The notes: generated by a model not told the origin, from the sequence alone. A stretch of DNA of 64,000 bases from Pantoea rodasii (GCF_002095465.1 NZ_MLFP01000086.1:434001-498000), one strand, 5' to 3'. Positions 18,583 through 28,269 are shown, numbered from the stretch's first letter. Translations and numbers: made by a program.

Positions 18583-18634
18583 CTTTTTTTATGGTATATA
18601 AACTGGCTAACTTACAGATTAAGGAACTGCTCAG

Positions 18635-19248
18635 GTGATTGGTCGTTTACGAGGCAACATTCTGGAAAAACAGCCGCCGCTGGTGTTAATTGAGGCGCAC
18701 GGTGTCGGTTATGAAGTACATATGCCAATGACCTGCTTTTATGAGCTGCCGGAGATCAATCAGGAAGCGATTATCTTCACCCAATTTGTAGTGCGTGAAG
18801 ATGCGCAGCTGTTGTTTGGTTTTAACAATAAGCAAGAGCGCGCACTGTTTCGTGAGCTGATCAAAGTGAATGGCGTGGGGCCAAAACTGGCGCTGGCCAT
18901 TCTTTCTGGCATGTCGGCGCAGCAGTTTGTCACGGCGGTCGAACGTGAAGAGATCGTCTCACTGATCAAGCTGCCTGGCGTGGGTAAAAAACCGCCGAGC
19001 GTTTGGTGGTCGAGATGAAAGACCGCTTCAAAGGCATGCACGGCGATCTGTTTGGTGGTGATTCTACCTTTACGCTGACCACGCCTTCCGAAACGCCAGA
19101 CAGCAACGATGCTGAAGCAGAGGCCGCTGCGGCACTGGTGGCGCTGGGTTATAAACCGCAGGAAGCCAGTCGGATGATTAGCAAAGTCGGTAAACCGGAT
19201 GCAGATTGCGAAACCCTGATTCGTGAAGCACTGCGCGCAGCTATTTGA
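18635..19248 (+). pseudogene. ruvA: RuvA, Holliday junction-binding protein (one frameshift)
   Basis: RuvA binds Holliday junctions as a tetramer and loads the RuvB motor. The restored protein is about 204 residues (E. coli 203): OB-fold (about 1-62), two helix-hairpin-helix motifs including NGVGPKLALAIL and LPGVGKK, and a C-terminal RuvB-binding domain. The frame breaks at a run of six A's (18986-18991) where seven are needed to read GVGKKTAERL; reading resumes in VVEMKDRFKG. The GTG start follows AAGGA. Losing ruvA beside intact ruvB and ruvC is biologically unlikely, so sequence error is my preferred reading. Confidence 0.94.
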
Positions 19249-19256
19249 GGTAATGC

Positions 19257-20261
19257 ATGATTGAAGCCGATCGCCTGGTGTCGGGTGGCTCTGTAATTGA
19301 AGAAGAGAGCCTCGACCGCGCCATTCGTCCTAAGCTGCTGGCAGAGTATGTGGGCCAGCCGCAGGTGCGTGAGCAGATGGAAATCTTCATCAAAGCGGCA
19401 CAGCTGCGCGGTGATGCGCTCGACCATCTGCTGATTTTCGGCCCGCCGGGACTGGGTAAAACCACATTGGCTAACATTGTTGCCAATGAGATGGGCGTCA
19501 ATCTGCGTACCACGTCGGGTCCGGTGCTGGAAAAGGCAGGCGATCTGGCGGCGATGTTGACTAACCTTGAGCCGCACGATGTGCTGTTTATCGATGAGAT
19601 CCATCGTCTGTCGCCCGTGGTGGAAGAAGTGCTGTATCCGGCGATGGAAGATTATCAGCTGGATATCATGATTGGTGAAGGCCCCGCCGCGCGCTCTATC
19701 AAGCTCGATTTACCGCCGTTCACCCTGATTGGTGCCACCACGCGTGCCGGTTCGCTGACCTCGCCGCTGCGTGACCGCTTTGGTATTGTGCAACGTCTTG
19801 AGTTCTATAACGTGCCGGATCTACAACATATCGTTAGTCGCAGCGCGGCCTGTTTAGGTCTGCCGCTGAGTGACGAAGGTGCATTAGAAGTGGCGCGTCG
19901 TGCACGTGGTACTCCGCGTATCGCGAACCGCTTATTACGCCGTGTGCGTGATTTCGCCGAAGTGCGAGCTAACGGTGTGATGAGTGGTGAAGTCTCTGCC
20001 AGCGCACTGGATATGCTCAACGTCGATCATCAGGGCTTTGACTATATGGACCGCAAGTTACTGCTGGCGATTATCGATAAGTTCTCAGGTGGCCCAGTGG
20101 GGCTGGATAACCTGGCTGCGGCGATTGGAGAAGAGCGGGAAACCATCGAAGATGTGATTGAACCCTACCTCATTCAGCAGGGATTCATTCAACGCACCCC
20201 GCGCGGCCGCATGGCCACGCAGCATGCTTACAAGCATTTCGGTATAAGTCGCGAAGTGTAA
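19257..20261 (+). CDS. ruvB: RuvB, Holliday junction branch-migration ATPase
   Basis: The AAA+ motor that drives branch migration with RuvA. The product is 334 residues (E. coli 336), with Walker A GPPGLGKTT (residues 62-70), Walker B FIDEIH (111-116), sensor 1 region GATTRAGSL and arginine-finger region SPLRDRFG, then a C-terminal winged helix. It starts 8 bases after ruvA and belongs to the LexA-controlled ruvAB operon. Confidence 0.97.
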   Translation: MIEADRLVSGGSVIEEESLDRAIRPKLLAEYVGQPQVREQMEIFIKAAQLRGDALDHLLIFGPPGLGKTTLANIVANEMGVNLRTTSGPVLEKAGDLAAMLTNLEPHDVLFIDEIHRLSPVVEEVLYPAMEDYQLDIMIGEGPAARSIKLDLPPFTLIGATTRAGSLTSPLRDRFGIVQRLEFYNVPDLQHIVSRSAACLGLPLSDEGALEVARRARGTPRIANRLLRRVRDFAEVRANGVMSGEVSASALDMLNVDHQGFDYMDRKLLLAIIDKFSGGPVGLDNLAAAIGEERETIEDVIEPYLIQQGFIQRTPRGRMATQHAYKHFGISREV

Positions 20262-20269
20262 AACCGGCG

Positions 20270-21055
20270 TTACGCCGCCGGTTTCTTCGCCATGCTGAGG
20301 ATAAACAGCACGGCGGCACAGAGCACCACCGAAGGACCGGCTGGCGTGTCGTAAGTGGCGGAGAAGGTTAACCCGCCGGTGACAGCCAGAATCCCGATGA
20401 TGACCGCATAACCGGCCATCTGTTCCGGCGAACGCGAGAAGCGTCGCGCCGTGGCTGCCGGGATGATCAGCAATGACGTGATGATCAGCGCGCCGACAAA
20501 CTTCATGGCCACGCCAATCGTCAACGCCGTTACCAGCATCAGCATCAATCGCGTACGCTGAATATTGACGCCATCAACCTGCGCCAGTTCCGGACTGATG
20601 GTCATCGAAAGCAGTGAACGCCACTGCCACGCCATCACCGCCAGCACGATTGCTACACCAGCGCCCATCAGCCATAAATCATCCGGCGTCACCGCCAGCA
20701 GATCGCCAAACAGGTACGCCATCAGGTCAACGCGCACGCCCTGCATCAAGCTCACCACCACCAGGCCCAACGACAGCGCGCTGTGCGCCATAATACCGAG
20801 TAGAGTATCTATCGCCAGATGCGGACGACGTTCCAGCCACACTAACCCCAGCGCCAGACACACCGTCACCAGAATCACCGCGTAATAGGGATTCACATTC
20901 AACAGCAGACCGAAAGCCACGCCGAGCAGAGAAGCATGCGCCAGGGTATCGCCGAAATAAGACATCCGGCGCCAGACCACAAACGAGCCAAGTGGACCGG
21001 CCGCCAGCGCCAGCAAAACGCCACCGAGCCAGCCAGGTAACAACAATTCAATCAT
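20270..21055 (-). CDS. znuB: ZnuB, zinc ABC transporter permease
   Basis: The inner-membrane permease of the high-affinity ZnuABC zinc importer. The product is 261 residues (E. coli 261) with about eight hydrophobic segments, the family motif GDTLAHASLLGVAFG near residues 35-49 and HSALSLGLVV near 91. The ATG overlaps the znuC stop by 4 bases, indicating coupling. It converges on ruvB with an 8-base gap. Confidence 0.96.
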   Translation of the reverse strand: MIELLLPGWLGGVLLALAAGPLGSFVVWRRMSYFGDTLAHASLLGVAFGLLLNVNPYYAVILVTVCLALGLVWLERRPHLAIDTLLGIMAHSALSLGLVVVSLMQGVRVDLMAYLFGDLLAVTPDDLWLMGAGVAIVLAVMAWQWRSLLSMTISPELAQVDGVNIQRTRLMLMLVTALTIGVAMKFVGALIITSLLIIPAATARRFSRSPEQMAGYAVIIGILAVTGGLTFSATYDTPAGPSVVLCAAVLFILSMAKKPAA

Positions 21056-21807
21056 GACGGGCCATTTCCTTTGCGCAGAACAATACGTCCCTGTAAATCG
21101 TGACGATGGTTATGATTATGGCGATAGATAGCCAATTGCTGTGCGCCGCGCGGGCCGAACATGGCAATGAATTCGGGATGCTGCGACACCGCTTCCGGCG
21201 TGCCGGAACAGCAGATGTGATGGTTGAGGCACAGCACTTCATCGGTCTTGGCCATCACCAGATGCAGATCGTGAGAAACCATCAACACGCCGCAGTTAAG
21301 TTCGCTGCGAAGCTGGTCAATCAGATCATACAGCGCCACCTGGCCGTTGACGTCGACGCCTTGTGTCGGCTCATCCAGCACCAGTAACTGCGGTTGATTG
21401 AGCAGGGCACGAGCCAGCAACACGCGCTGGGTTTCACCACCCGAGAGTTTTTGCAACGGAGCCTGCATCAGATGACCCGCCTGCACACGCTTCAAAGCAG
21501 GCAGAATGGCATCCCGCTTGCTGCCCTGCGTCAAACGCATGAACCGCTCAACGGTAATCGGCAAGGTCGGATCGATATGCAGTTTTTGCGGCACATAGCC
21601 GATGCGCAGGCCGGGCGTACGCGTGACGGTGCCGCTGGTGGGCGCGAGTAAACCCAGCACCGTGCGGACCAGCGTCGATTTGCCTGCGCCGTTCGGCCCA
21701 AGCAGCGTGAGAATTTTTCCTGGCTCTAGCGACAGGCTGATGCCTGCCAGCACGGGGCGCTGGGAGAACTTCACTGAAATGTTTTCAAGTGTAACAAGTG
21801 ACGACAT
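21052..21807 (-). CDS. znuC: ZnuC, zinc ABC transporter ATPase
   Basis: The ATPase of ZnuABC. From MSSLVTLEN the product is 251 residues (E. coli 251), with Walker A GPNGAGKST (37-45), signature LSGGE, Walker B LLVLDEPTQGVD and switch His in MVSHDLH; a His-rich tail (YRHNHNHRHD) near the C-terminus is typical. The start at 21807 is preferred over the ATG at 21825 because it aligns with the family and leaves room for a leader after the Zur box. Divergent from znuA. Confidence 0.95.
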   Translation of the reverse strand: MSSLVTLENISVKFSQRPVLAGISLSLEPGKILTLLGPNGAGKSTLVRTVLGLLAPTSGTVTRTPGLRIGYVPQKLHIDPTLPITVERFMRLTQGSKRDAILPALKRVQAGHLMQAPLQKLSGGETQRVLLARALLNQPQLLVLDEPTQGVDVNGQVALYDLIDQLRSELNCGVLMVSHDLHLVMAKTDEVLCLNHHICCSGTPEAVSQHPEFIAMFGPRGAQQLAIYRHNHNHRHDLQGRIVLRKGNGPS

Positions 21808-21833
21808 ATTATTTACAGGTTGCATTGAATTTC

Positions 21834-21854
21834 GAATGTTATAATATCACATTC
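21834..21854. promoter_or_regulatory. Zur operator between znuC and znuA
   Basis: A 21-base near-palindrome, GAATGTTATA followed by ATATCACATTC, centred in the divergent znuC-znuA promoter region. It matches the enterobacterial Zur box core (TGTTATAATATCACA). Zinc-loaded Zur would repress both transcripts. Confidence 0.88.
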
Positions 21855-21884
21855 CATCAACGGGTCACGATGGAATGACGCATT

Positions 21885-22856
21885 ATGTTACACATTAAGC
21901 AGCGCCTCGCTTTCACTCTTCCTGCTGTCGCATTGGCAGCCACCTGCGCAACGCCCGCGCACTCAGCCGTAGTGGCTTCAATCAAACCGATCGGATTTAT
22001 CGCAGCGGCGATTGCCGATGGCGTTACTCCGGTGGAAGTATTGTTGCCTGATGGCGCTTCAGAACACGATTATGCTTTGCGTCCATCGGATGTAAAACGT
22101 ATTAAAAACGCGGACTTAGTGGTGTGGGTAGGCCCAGAAATGGAAGCCTTTCTGACCAAGTCTGCCGCCGATTTACCGGAGACCAAAAACCTCGAAATCG
22201 CCGCAATGCCAGGCGTCAAACCGCTGTTGATTCGCGGCGGTGAAGAGGAAGAAGAACATGAGCATGGTCACGATCATGACCATGGTGCAGAAAAGTCTGA
22301 AGACCATGATGCAGGTGATGATCATCACCATCACGGCGAGTTTAATATGCACCTGTGGATGTCCCCAGAGATTGCGCGCCAATCTGCGGTTGCAATCCAC
22401 GGAAAATTATTGGAACTTATGCCGCAAAGCAGAGCCAAACTTGACGCTAACCTGCAGCAGTTTGAGGCAGAATTAGCCAATGCTGATAAGCATATTGGCG
22501 CGCAGCTTGCCCCGGTTAAGAACAAGGGTTATTTCGTTTTTCACGATGCGTATAGCTACTTTGAAAAACACTACGGTTTGTCCCCTGCTGGACACTTTAC
22601 CGTCAACCCTGAGATCCAACCGGGCGCCCAGCGTTTACATCAAATACGAACACAGTTGGTTGAGCAGAAAGCCGTATGCGTTTTCGCTGAACCACAATTC
22701 AGGCCGGCCGTCATCGATGCCGTGTCTCGCGGAACCAGCGTGCGAAAAGGCACCCTCGATCCGTTGGGCATGGGAATCAGCTTAACCAAAGATAGCTATG
22801 TGAAGTTCCTCTCACAGTTATCGAGCCAGTATGCGAGCTGCCTGAATGGAGCATAG
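21885..22856 (+). CDS. znuA: ZnuA, periplasmic zinc-binding protein
   Basis: The solute-binding subunit delivering zinc to ZnuBC. The product is 323 residues with a signal peptide ending near residue 27 (PAHS-AVV). Zinc ligands are visible as His61 (GASEHDY), His156 (FNMHLW) and the later VFHDAYSYFEKHYG. Between residues 120 and 150 lies the Glu/His/Asp-rich loop typical of ZnuA, ending in four consecutive His. Start placement follows the signal peptide. Controlled by the Zur box upstream. Confidence 0.96.
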   Translation: MLHIKQRLAFTLPAVALAATCATPAHSAVVASIKPIGFIAAAIADGVTPVEVLLPDGASEHDYALRPSDVKRIKNADLVVWVGPEMEAFLTKSAADLPETKNLEIAAMPGVKPLLIRGGEEEEEHEHGHDHDHGAEKSEDHDAGDDHHHHGEFNMHLWMSPEIARQSAVAIHGKLLELMPQSRAKLDANLQQFEAELANADKHIGAQLAPVKNKGYFVFHDAYSYFEKHYGLSPAGHFTVNPEIQPGAQRLHQIRTQLVEQKAVCVFAEPQFRPAVIDAVSRGTSVRKGTLDPLGMGISLTKDSYVKFLSQLSSQYASCLNGA

Positions 22857-22870
22857 AGGAATAAGTAAAA

Positions 22871-24199
22871 GTGCAGCAGATAGCCCGCTCTGTCGCCCTC
22901 GCATTTAATAATTTGCCGCGCCCCCACCGCGTAATGCTGGGTTCATTAACTGTTGTAACATTGGCCGTCGCGGTTTGGCGGCCCTATGTTTACCATCCTC
23001 ATGACGTTGCCCCCATCGTGAAAGACATCACGCTGGACAAAAACGAACTGCGTACGCTGTTGCCAGAAGCCAGTGAGCCGATCGATCAGACTACGGTGGA
23101 ACCGGAAGAAGAGATTCCGGCTGATGACATCGATAAAGATGTTCAGGACAACCCGAACGTCCACGATTACACCATTTCTTCAGGTGACACCCTCGGTAGC
23201 GCGCTCAACCAATACGGTATCGACCTGGGTGATATCAATGCACTGGTGAGCAGCGATAAAGACTTCCGCAATCTGCGGGTGGGTCAGCAGCTCAGCTGGA
23301 CGCTGGATGCCGATGGACAACTGCAGAACTTTACCTGGGAAGTGGATCGCCGCGAAACCCGTACTTATGCGCGTCAGCCAAATGGCAGCTTCAAGATGCA
23401 GCAGGAGATGCAAAAGGGTGAGTGGCAGAACAGTGTGCTGAAAGGTGAAGTGCGCGGTAGTTTTGGCGCCAGTGCTCAGCGTGCCGGATTATCCAGTGCT
23501 GAAACCAGCAATGTGATCAAAGCGATGCAGTGGCAGATGGATTTCCGCAAACTGCGTGCCGGTGATGATTTCAGCGTGTTGATGTCCCGTGAAATGCTGG
23601 ATGGCAAAAGTGCACAAAGCCAACTGCTGGGTGTGCATCTGCGTACCGGCGGCAAAGATTATTACGCCTTCCGCGCGGAAGATGGCAAATTCTACGATCG
23701 CAGTGGCTCTGGCCTGGCGCGTGGCTTTATGCGTTTTCCGACCGTGAAGCAGTATCGCGTCTCCTCTAATTTCAATCCACGTCGCCTTAATCCGGTGACC
23801 GGACGTATCGCGCCGCACAAAGGTGTCGATTTCGCACTGCCAATCGGTACGCCAGTGCTTGCCGTTGGTGATGGTGAAGTGGTGATGGCTAAGAATGGTG
23901 GCGCGGCCGGTAACTACGTCGCGATTCGTCACGGTCGCCAGTATATGACCCGCTACATGCACCTGAGCAAAGCGCTGGTCAAGCCGGGACAGAAAGTGAA
24001 GCGTGGTGACCGTATTGCGTTGTCAGGCAACACTGGGCGTTCTACCGGCCCACATTTGCATTATGAAGTGTGGATCAACAATCAGGCGGTTAACCCACTG
24101 ACGGCGAAACTGCCGCGGATGGAAGGTCTGACGGGTAAAGATCGCAGTGATTACCTCACCAATGTGAAGAGCTATCTGCCGCAGCTGGCATTGAAATAG
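22871..24199 (+). CDS. mepM: MepM, murein DD-endopeptidase
   Basis: A periplasmic M23 metallopeptidase that cleaves D-Ala-mDAP crosslinks so new glycan strands can be inserted. The product is 442 residues with an N-terminal membrane anchor (about 20-40), a LysM domain (about 97-145, HDYTISSGDTLGSALNQYG) and a C-terminal lysostaphin-like domain with zinc ligands His316 and Asp320 (HKGVDF) and His395/His397 (HLHYE). The GTG start is 14 bases after znuA, so some Zur-controlled readthrough is possible. Intact active site. Confidence 0.95.
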   Translation: MQQIARSVALAFNNLPRPHRVMLGSLTVVTLAVAVWRPYVYHPHDVAPIVKDITLDKNELRTLLPEASEPIDQTTVEPEEEIPADDIDKDVQDNPNVHDYTISSGDTLGSALNQYGIDLGDINALVSSDKDFRNLRVGQQLSWTLDADGQLQNFTWEVDRRETRTYARQPNGSFKMQQEMQKGEWQNSVLKGEVRGSFGASAQRAGLSSAETSNVIKAMQWQMDFRKLRAGDDFSVLMSREMLDGKSAQSQLLGVHLRTGGKDYYAFRAEDGKFYDRSGSGLARGFMRFPTVKQYRVSSNFNPRRLNPVTGRIAPHKGVDFALPIGTPVLAVGDGEVVMAKNGGAAGNYVAIRHGRQYMTRYMHLSKALVKPGQKVKRGDRIALSGNTGRSTGPHLHYEVWINNQAVNPLTAKLPRMEGLTGKDRSDYLTNVKSYLPQLALK

Positions 24200-24221
24200 C
24201 GCCTTTCTGTAGGCCGTAACG

Positions 24222-24253
24222 AAAAAACCGACGATTTATTCGTCGGTTTTTTG
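24222..24253 (+). terminator. Rho-independent terminator after mepM
   Basis: AAAAAACCGACGA pairs with TCGTCGGTTTTTT around a short TTTAT loop, symmetric A and T tracts. Confidence 0.9.
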
Positions 24254-24326
24254 CTATCTGACGCATGATGATTGCAAAATTAACTCCCGTCACTATCATT
24301 GTCCCGTCATTGTCAGAGGCGAGTGC

Positions 24327-25301
24327 ATGGAAACCCGAAAGAAAAATAACAGTGAATTTATCCCCGTTTTTCAACGTTCTTTTTTAAAACCGAAATACTG
24401 GGGCAACTGGCTGGCGATTGGTGCGCTGGCGGGTATGGCGCTGCTGCCTGCCAAAGTACGCGATCCGATTCTGGGCGGATTGGGGCGGTTTGCCGGCAAG
24501 CTGGCAAAAAGTGCGCGTCGTCGTGCGCTGATCAATCTTTACTATTGCCTGCCGGAGTTAAGTGAAGAGCAGCGCGAAGAGATTGCTGATCGTATGTTTG
24601 CCACCGCGCCGCAGGCGATGGTGATGATGGCCGAATTGGGTATGCGTGACCCTGCGCGCGTGCGTCAGCGCGTGGACTGGCACGGTCGTGAAATCATTGA
24701 AGCTTTACAGGCTAACCAGGAGAACGTGATCTTCCTGGTGCCGCACGGCTGGGGCGTGGATATTCCGGCGATGTTGCTCGCTTCGGAAGGGCAGAAGATG
24801 GCTGCCATGTTCCATAATCAGAGCGATCCGCTGCTGGATTACGTGTGGAACACCGTGCGTCGTCGCTTTGGCGGACGTATGCATGCGCGCAATGATGGCA
24901 TTAAACCGTTTATCGCCTCGGTGCGTCAGGGTTATTACGGCTACTACCTGCCGGACCAGGATCATGGCCCGGAACACAGTGAGTTTGTGGATTTCTTTGC
25001 CACCTACAAAGCCACATTGCCTGCGGTGGGGCGTTTGATGAAGGTGTGTCGTGCGCGCGTGGTGCCGTTATTCCCGGTGTATAACAGTGATACGCATCGT
25101 CTGGATATCTATGTGCATCCACCGATGGATGATTTACTGGATGCTGACGACAACACGCTAGCGCGTCGAATGAATGAAGAAGTCGAGGTGTTTGTCCGAC
25201 CACATCCGGAGCAATACACCTGGATTTTGAAGCTGTTGAAAACGCGCAAAGAAGGGGATATTGAACCCTATTCGCGTGACGAACTCTATCCGCGCAAATA
25301 G
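24327..25301 (+). CDS. lpxM: LpxM, lipid A myristoyltransferase
   Basis: An inner-membrane acyltransferase that adds the final secondary acyl chain to Kdo2-lipid A. The product is 324 residues (E. coli 323) with an N-terminal transmembrane segment near 27-43 and the HX4D catalytic motif HGWGVD near residue 139. Further conserved blocks are GYYGYYLPDQDHGPEHSEF and TLPAVGRLMK. It keeps the E. coli neighbour order mepM-lpxM, but a terminator separates them. Confidence 0.95.
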   Translation: METRKKNNSEFIPVFQRSFLKPKYWGNWLAIGALAGMALLPAKVRDPILGGLGRFAGKLAKSARRRALINLYYCLPELSEEQREEIADRMFATAPQAMVMMAELGMRDPARVRQRVDWHGREIIEALQANQENVIFLVPHGWGVDIPAMLLASEGQKMAAMFHNQSDPLLDYVWNTVRRRFGGRMHARNDGIKPFIASVRQGYYGYYLPDQDHGPEHSEFVDFFATYKATLPAVGRLMKVCRARVVPLFPVYNSDTHRLDIYVHPPMDDLLDADDNTLARRMNEEVEVFVRPHPEQYTWILKLLKTRKEGDIEPYSRDELYPRK

Positions 25302-25323
25302 CCTTATCCGCAATCAATGGCGC

Positions 25324-25359
25324 CGCTACCGAGTGTTGAATATTGTCCACTCGGTAGCG
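25324..25359 (+). terminator. Long inverted repeat after lpxM, possible terminator
   Basis: A perfect 12-bp stem CGCTACCGAGTG/CACTCGGTAGCG with a 12-base loop lies between the convergent lpxM and MdfA-like genes. The following tract is only ACGAGTTTTA, so termination efficiency is uncertain. Confidence 0.55.
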
Positions 25360-25366
25360 ACGAGTT

Positions 25367-26602
25367 TTACTCTACCGCTTCAACATGACTGCGTCGTTTA
25401 CGCTCACGCAGGAACAGCGTTACCAATCCAAACCACAGCACACCCGCCGCAAAGTTGATGCCGCTGAACCACGGCGTGCCGCCACTGAAGTAGCCTGCCT
25501 TTGCCAATTCAATACCGATGGCCAGCGTCAGAATGCTGATCATCCCCAGCATAGCCGCTACGCTGCCTTTGCCTTCATTGCTGGAATACAGGGTCAGACG
25601 ATATAAACCTGCATTGACCATACCCGCGCCAAAGGCGTACAGGCTCAATCCTGCGGTCAGCAACAGATAGGTATGGCTATCCAGCAGGTTAGCCAGCAGC
25701 GAAATGCTCAGTCCCAGCAGAATCGGCCAGGCAGCAAATTTCACCGGCTGTTCAATCGGTACGCGTCCCGCCAGTTTGCCCAGCGTGAGATTACCGGCAA
25801 TCATCGCGAGGAATACCGGCAGCTGCAGCAGCGCATACTCCATGCGGGACAATCCTTCATCGTGCATCAGGATCACGGGCGACAGCGCTACCCAGGTGAG
25901 GATCGGAATAAACACCAAACCAATGGCAAAGGATCCGTACATTACCTGACGATCGCGTGCCAGACGGCCATAGGCGCGCGCCAGATTGGGCAGGGCGATG
26001 GAGTGGCTCCGATCGCCTGCGGTTTCCGGCATGATGCGCCACAACACGACAAAAGACACCACGCTGCAAATCGCAAACAGCCAGAACATACTGCGCCATT
26101 CACCGACGGTTAACCACGCAGCCCCCGCCAGCGGACCAGCCAAAGGTGCTAACAGCGCCACGTTGGCCATCAGCGCCATCATGCGCACGGCCAGCGCTTC
26201 ATCAAAGGCTTCCTGCACCGCGGCATAACTCACCGCGCCGATAAAGCACAGGCTGATCCCCTGGATAAAGCGCAGCGTCACAAACTGTTCGATACTGCTC
26301 ACCCAGGTGGTCAGAATACAGGCAGCGGCAAAGAACAGGATGCCGAACAGCAGAACCGGACGGCGGCCATATTTATCGGAGAGCGGGCCGAGCAGCCATT
26401 GCAGCACCACGCCGCCCATCAGATAAGCCGTAAGAGAAGTCGATACCCATTCCGGGCCGACGTTGAATTCAGACGTCACCAACAACATGCCGGGCTGAAT
26501 CATGTCATGGGCGATATAAGTTGCGAATTCAAACAGCACCAGTGCGAGCGGGAACAGCAGCACGCGCCCGGTGAGATGAGTAATAGGCTGATAGCGGGCC
26601 AT
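25367..26602 (-). CDS. mdfA: MdfA-like multidrug efflux transporter (MFS)
   Basis: A 411-residue 12-segment major facilitator (E. coli MdfA 410). It matches MdfA along its length: LFEFATYIAHDMIQPGM carries the membrane-embedded acidic pair Glu/Asp near residues 25-33 needed for drug/H+ antiport, followed by GPLSDKYGRRP (MFS signature), GISLCFIGAVSYAAVQE and MANVALLAPLAGPL. Likely exports cationic and neutral drugs in exchange for protons. In E. coli mdfA lies elsewhere, so either this is a paralogue or the locus has moved. Confidence 0.82.
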   Translation of the reverse strand: MARYQPITHLTGRVLLFPLALVLFEFATYIAHDMIQPGMLLVTSEFNVGPEWVSTSLTAYLMGGVVLQWLLGPLSDKYGRRPVLLFGILFFAAACILTTWVSSIEQFVTLRFIQGISLCFIGAVSYAAVQEAFDEALAVRMMALMANVALLAPLAGPLAGAAWLTVGEWRSMFWLFAICSVVSFVVLWRIMPETAGDRSHSIALPNLARAYGRLARDRQVMYGSFAIGLVFIPILTWVALSPVILMHDEGLSRMEYALLQLPVFLAMIAGNLTLGKLAGRVPIEQPVKFAAWPILLGLSISLLANLLDSHTYLLLTAGLSLYAFGAGMVNAGLYRLTLYSSNEGKGSVAAMLGMISILTLAIGIELAKAGYFSGGTPWFSGINFAAGVLWFGLVTLFLRERKRRSHVEAVE

Positions 26603-26620
26603 CTGGCCTCCTTGTCAGAG

Positions 26621-26648
26621 AAAAATAAAACGCGACTGCCAGGCAGTC
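26621..26648 (-). terminator. Rho-independent terminator after pykA
   Basis: Reading the minus strand, CGCGACTG-CCTGG-CAGTCGCG is followed by TTTTATTTTT. It separates pykA from the downstream MdfA-like gene on the same strand. Confidence 0.85.
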
Positions 26649-26694
26649 GCGTTTGTCCATGTTGTTACAGCCGCTGTCAGTGGTGCGTGAGCGT

Positions 26695-28137
26695 TTAGTC
26701 TACGCGCAGAACACGGCTGGTGTTGGTGGTGCCAGTGGTCGCCATCACGTCGCCCTGGGTGACAATCACCAGGTCGCCAGAAACGAGGAAACCTTTGTCA
26801 CGCAGCAGGTTAACGGCATCATGCGCGGCGGCAACGCCATCATTGTTGCTGTCGAAGAACACCGGCGTCACACCACGGAACAGCGCGGTCAGATTCAATG
26901 TACGTTCGTGACGTGACATGGCGAAGATCGGCAGGCCTGAAGTGATACGTGAAGTCATCAGCGCGGTACGGCCCGATTCGGTCATGGTGATGATGGCAGA
27001 AACACCCTGCAGGTGGTTGGCGGCATACATCGCGGACATCGCAATCGCTTCTTCTACGTTGTCGAACTGCACTTCAAGACGGTGCTTAGACACGTTAACG
27101 CTGGGGATTTTTTCCGCGCCAAGGCACACTTTCGCCATGGCAGAAACCGTTTCGGCCGGATATTGGCCAGCAGCGGTTTCAGCTGACAGCATCACAGCAT
27201 CGGTGCCATCCAGCACGGCGTTCGCCACGTCCATCACTTCGGCACGGGTAGGCATCGGGTTGGTGATCATCGATTCCATCATCTGCGTCGCAGTGATGAT
27301 GGTGCGGTTCAACTGACGTGCACGACGAATCAGTGCTTTCTGGATACCGACCAGTTCTGGATCGCCAATCTCAACGCCGAGGTCGCCACGCGCCACCATC
27401 ACCACGTCAGAGGCCAGAATGATATCATCCATGGCTTCCTGAGACGCAACGGCTTCCGCACGTTCAACTTTGGCTACCAGTTTGGCATCACAACCGGCAT
27501 CGCGCGCCAGACGGCGAGCATAGTTCATGTCCTCGCCATTGCGCGGGAAGGAGACGGCCAGATAATCCACGCCGATTTTCGCCGCAGTGACGATATCCAC
27601 TTTATCTTTTTCAGTCAGCGCTTCAGCCGACAAACCGCCGCCGAGTTTGTTAATGCCTTTGTTGTTAGAGAGCGGGCCACCAACGGTCACTTCGGTGAAC
27701 ACTTTCACGCCCTGAACTTCCAGCACTTTCAACTGCACACGGCCATCATCCAGCAGCAGGATATCGCCCGGCACCACGTCTTCTGGCAGGCCTTTGTAGT
27801 CGATACCGACTTTCTCTTTATCGCCTTCGCCTTTGCTCATATCCGCATCCAGCAGGAAGCGATCGCCAACGTTCAGGAAGACTTTGCCTTCTTTGAAGGT
27901 CGATACACGAATTTTTGGGCCTTGCAGGTCACCCAGAATAGCCACATGGCGGCCAAGTTTTGCCGCGATCTCACGCACTTTGTTCGCGCGCAGCTGGTGG
28001 TCTTCTGCGGTGCCGTGAGAGAAGTTGAGTCGCACAACGTTAGCGCCCGCCGCGATGATTTTTTCGAGGTTATTGTCGCGATCGGTGGCTGGGCCGAGGG
28101 TAGTAACGATCTTGGTTCTTCTGAGACGTCTTGACAT
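26695..28137 (-). CDS. pykA: Pyruvate kinase II
   Basis: A glycolytic enzyme forming pyruvate and ATP from phosphoenolpyruvate and ADP. The product is 480 residues (E. coli PykA 480), collinear from MSRRLRRTKIVTTLGPATDR to the end. Substrate and metal motifs are clear: LNFSHG, the K in VAKVERAEAV, MVARGDLGVEIG and ATQMMESMITNPMPTRAEV. The ATG at 28137 is preferred over one 18 bases upstream because GGAG lies before it and the family starts MSRRLRR. Adjacent hexR encodes a sugar-phosphate regulator that may control it. Confidence 0.97.
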   Translation of the reverse strand: MSRRLRRTKIVTTLGPATDRDNNLEKIIAAGANVVRLNFSHGTAEDHQLRANKVREIAAKLGRHVAILGDLQGPKIRVSTFKEGKVFLNVGDRFLLDADMSKGEGDKEKVGIDYKGLPEDVVPGDILLLDDGRVQLKVLEVQGVKVFTEVTVGGPLSNNKGINKLGGGLSAEALTEKDKVDIVTAAKIGVDYLAVSFPRNGEDMNYARRLARDAGCDAKLVAKVERAEAVASQEAMDDIILASDVVMVARGDLGVEIGDPELVGIQKALIRRARQLNRTIITATQMMESMITNPMPTRAEVMDVANAVLDGTDAVMLSAETAAGQYPAETVSAMAKVCLGAEKIPSVNVSKHRLEVQFDNVEEAIAMSAMYAANHLQGVSAIITMTESGRTALMTSRITSGLPIFAMSRHERTLNLTALFRGVTPVFFDSNNDGVAAAHDAVNLLRDKGFLVSGDLVIVTQGDVMATTGTTNTSRVLRVD

Positions 28138-28243
28138 GAAGGACTCCGTTGACAAAGGTTCGTGTCACTCTCAAGGGGACACGGTGTAATCGCATATTCT
28201 ATATGATCGATGGGCTGTGATTCGACTCACATTGTGAATGTGA

Positions 28244-28259
28244 TGTTAATTATTTTACA
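28244..28259. promoter_or_regulatory. Possible HexR-like site upstream of pykA
   Basis: TGTTAATTATTTTACA is an imperfect relative of the HexR consensus (TGTAATTAAATTACA) and lies about 107 bases before pykA, just after hexR. Weaker than the zwf site. Confidence 0.3.
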
Positions 28260-28269
28260 GTGCATTGTT

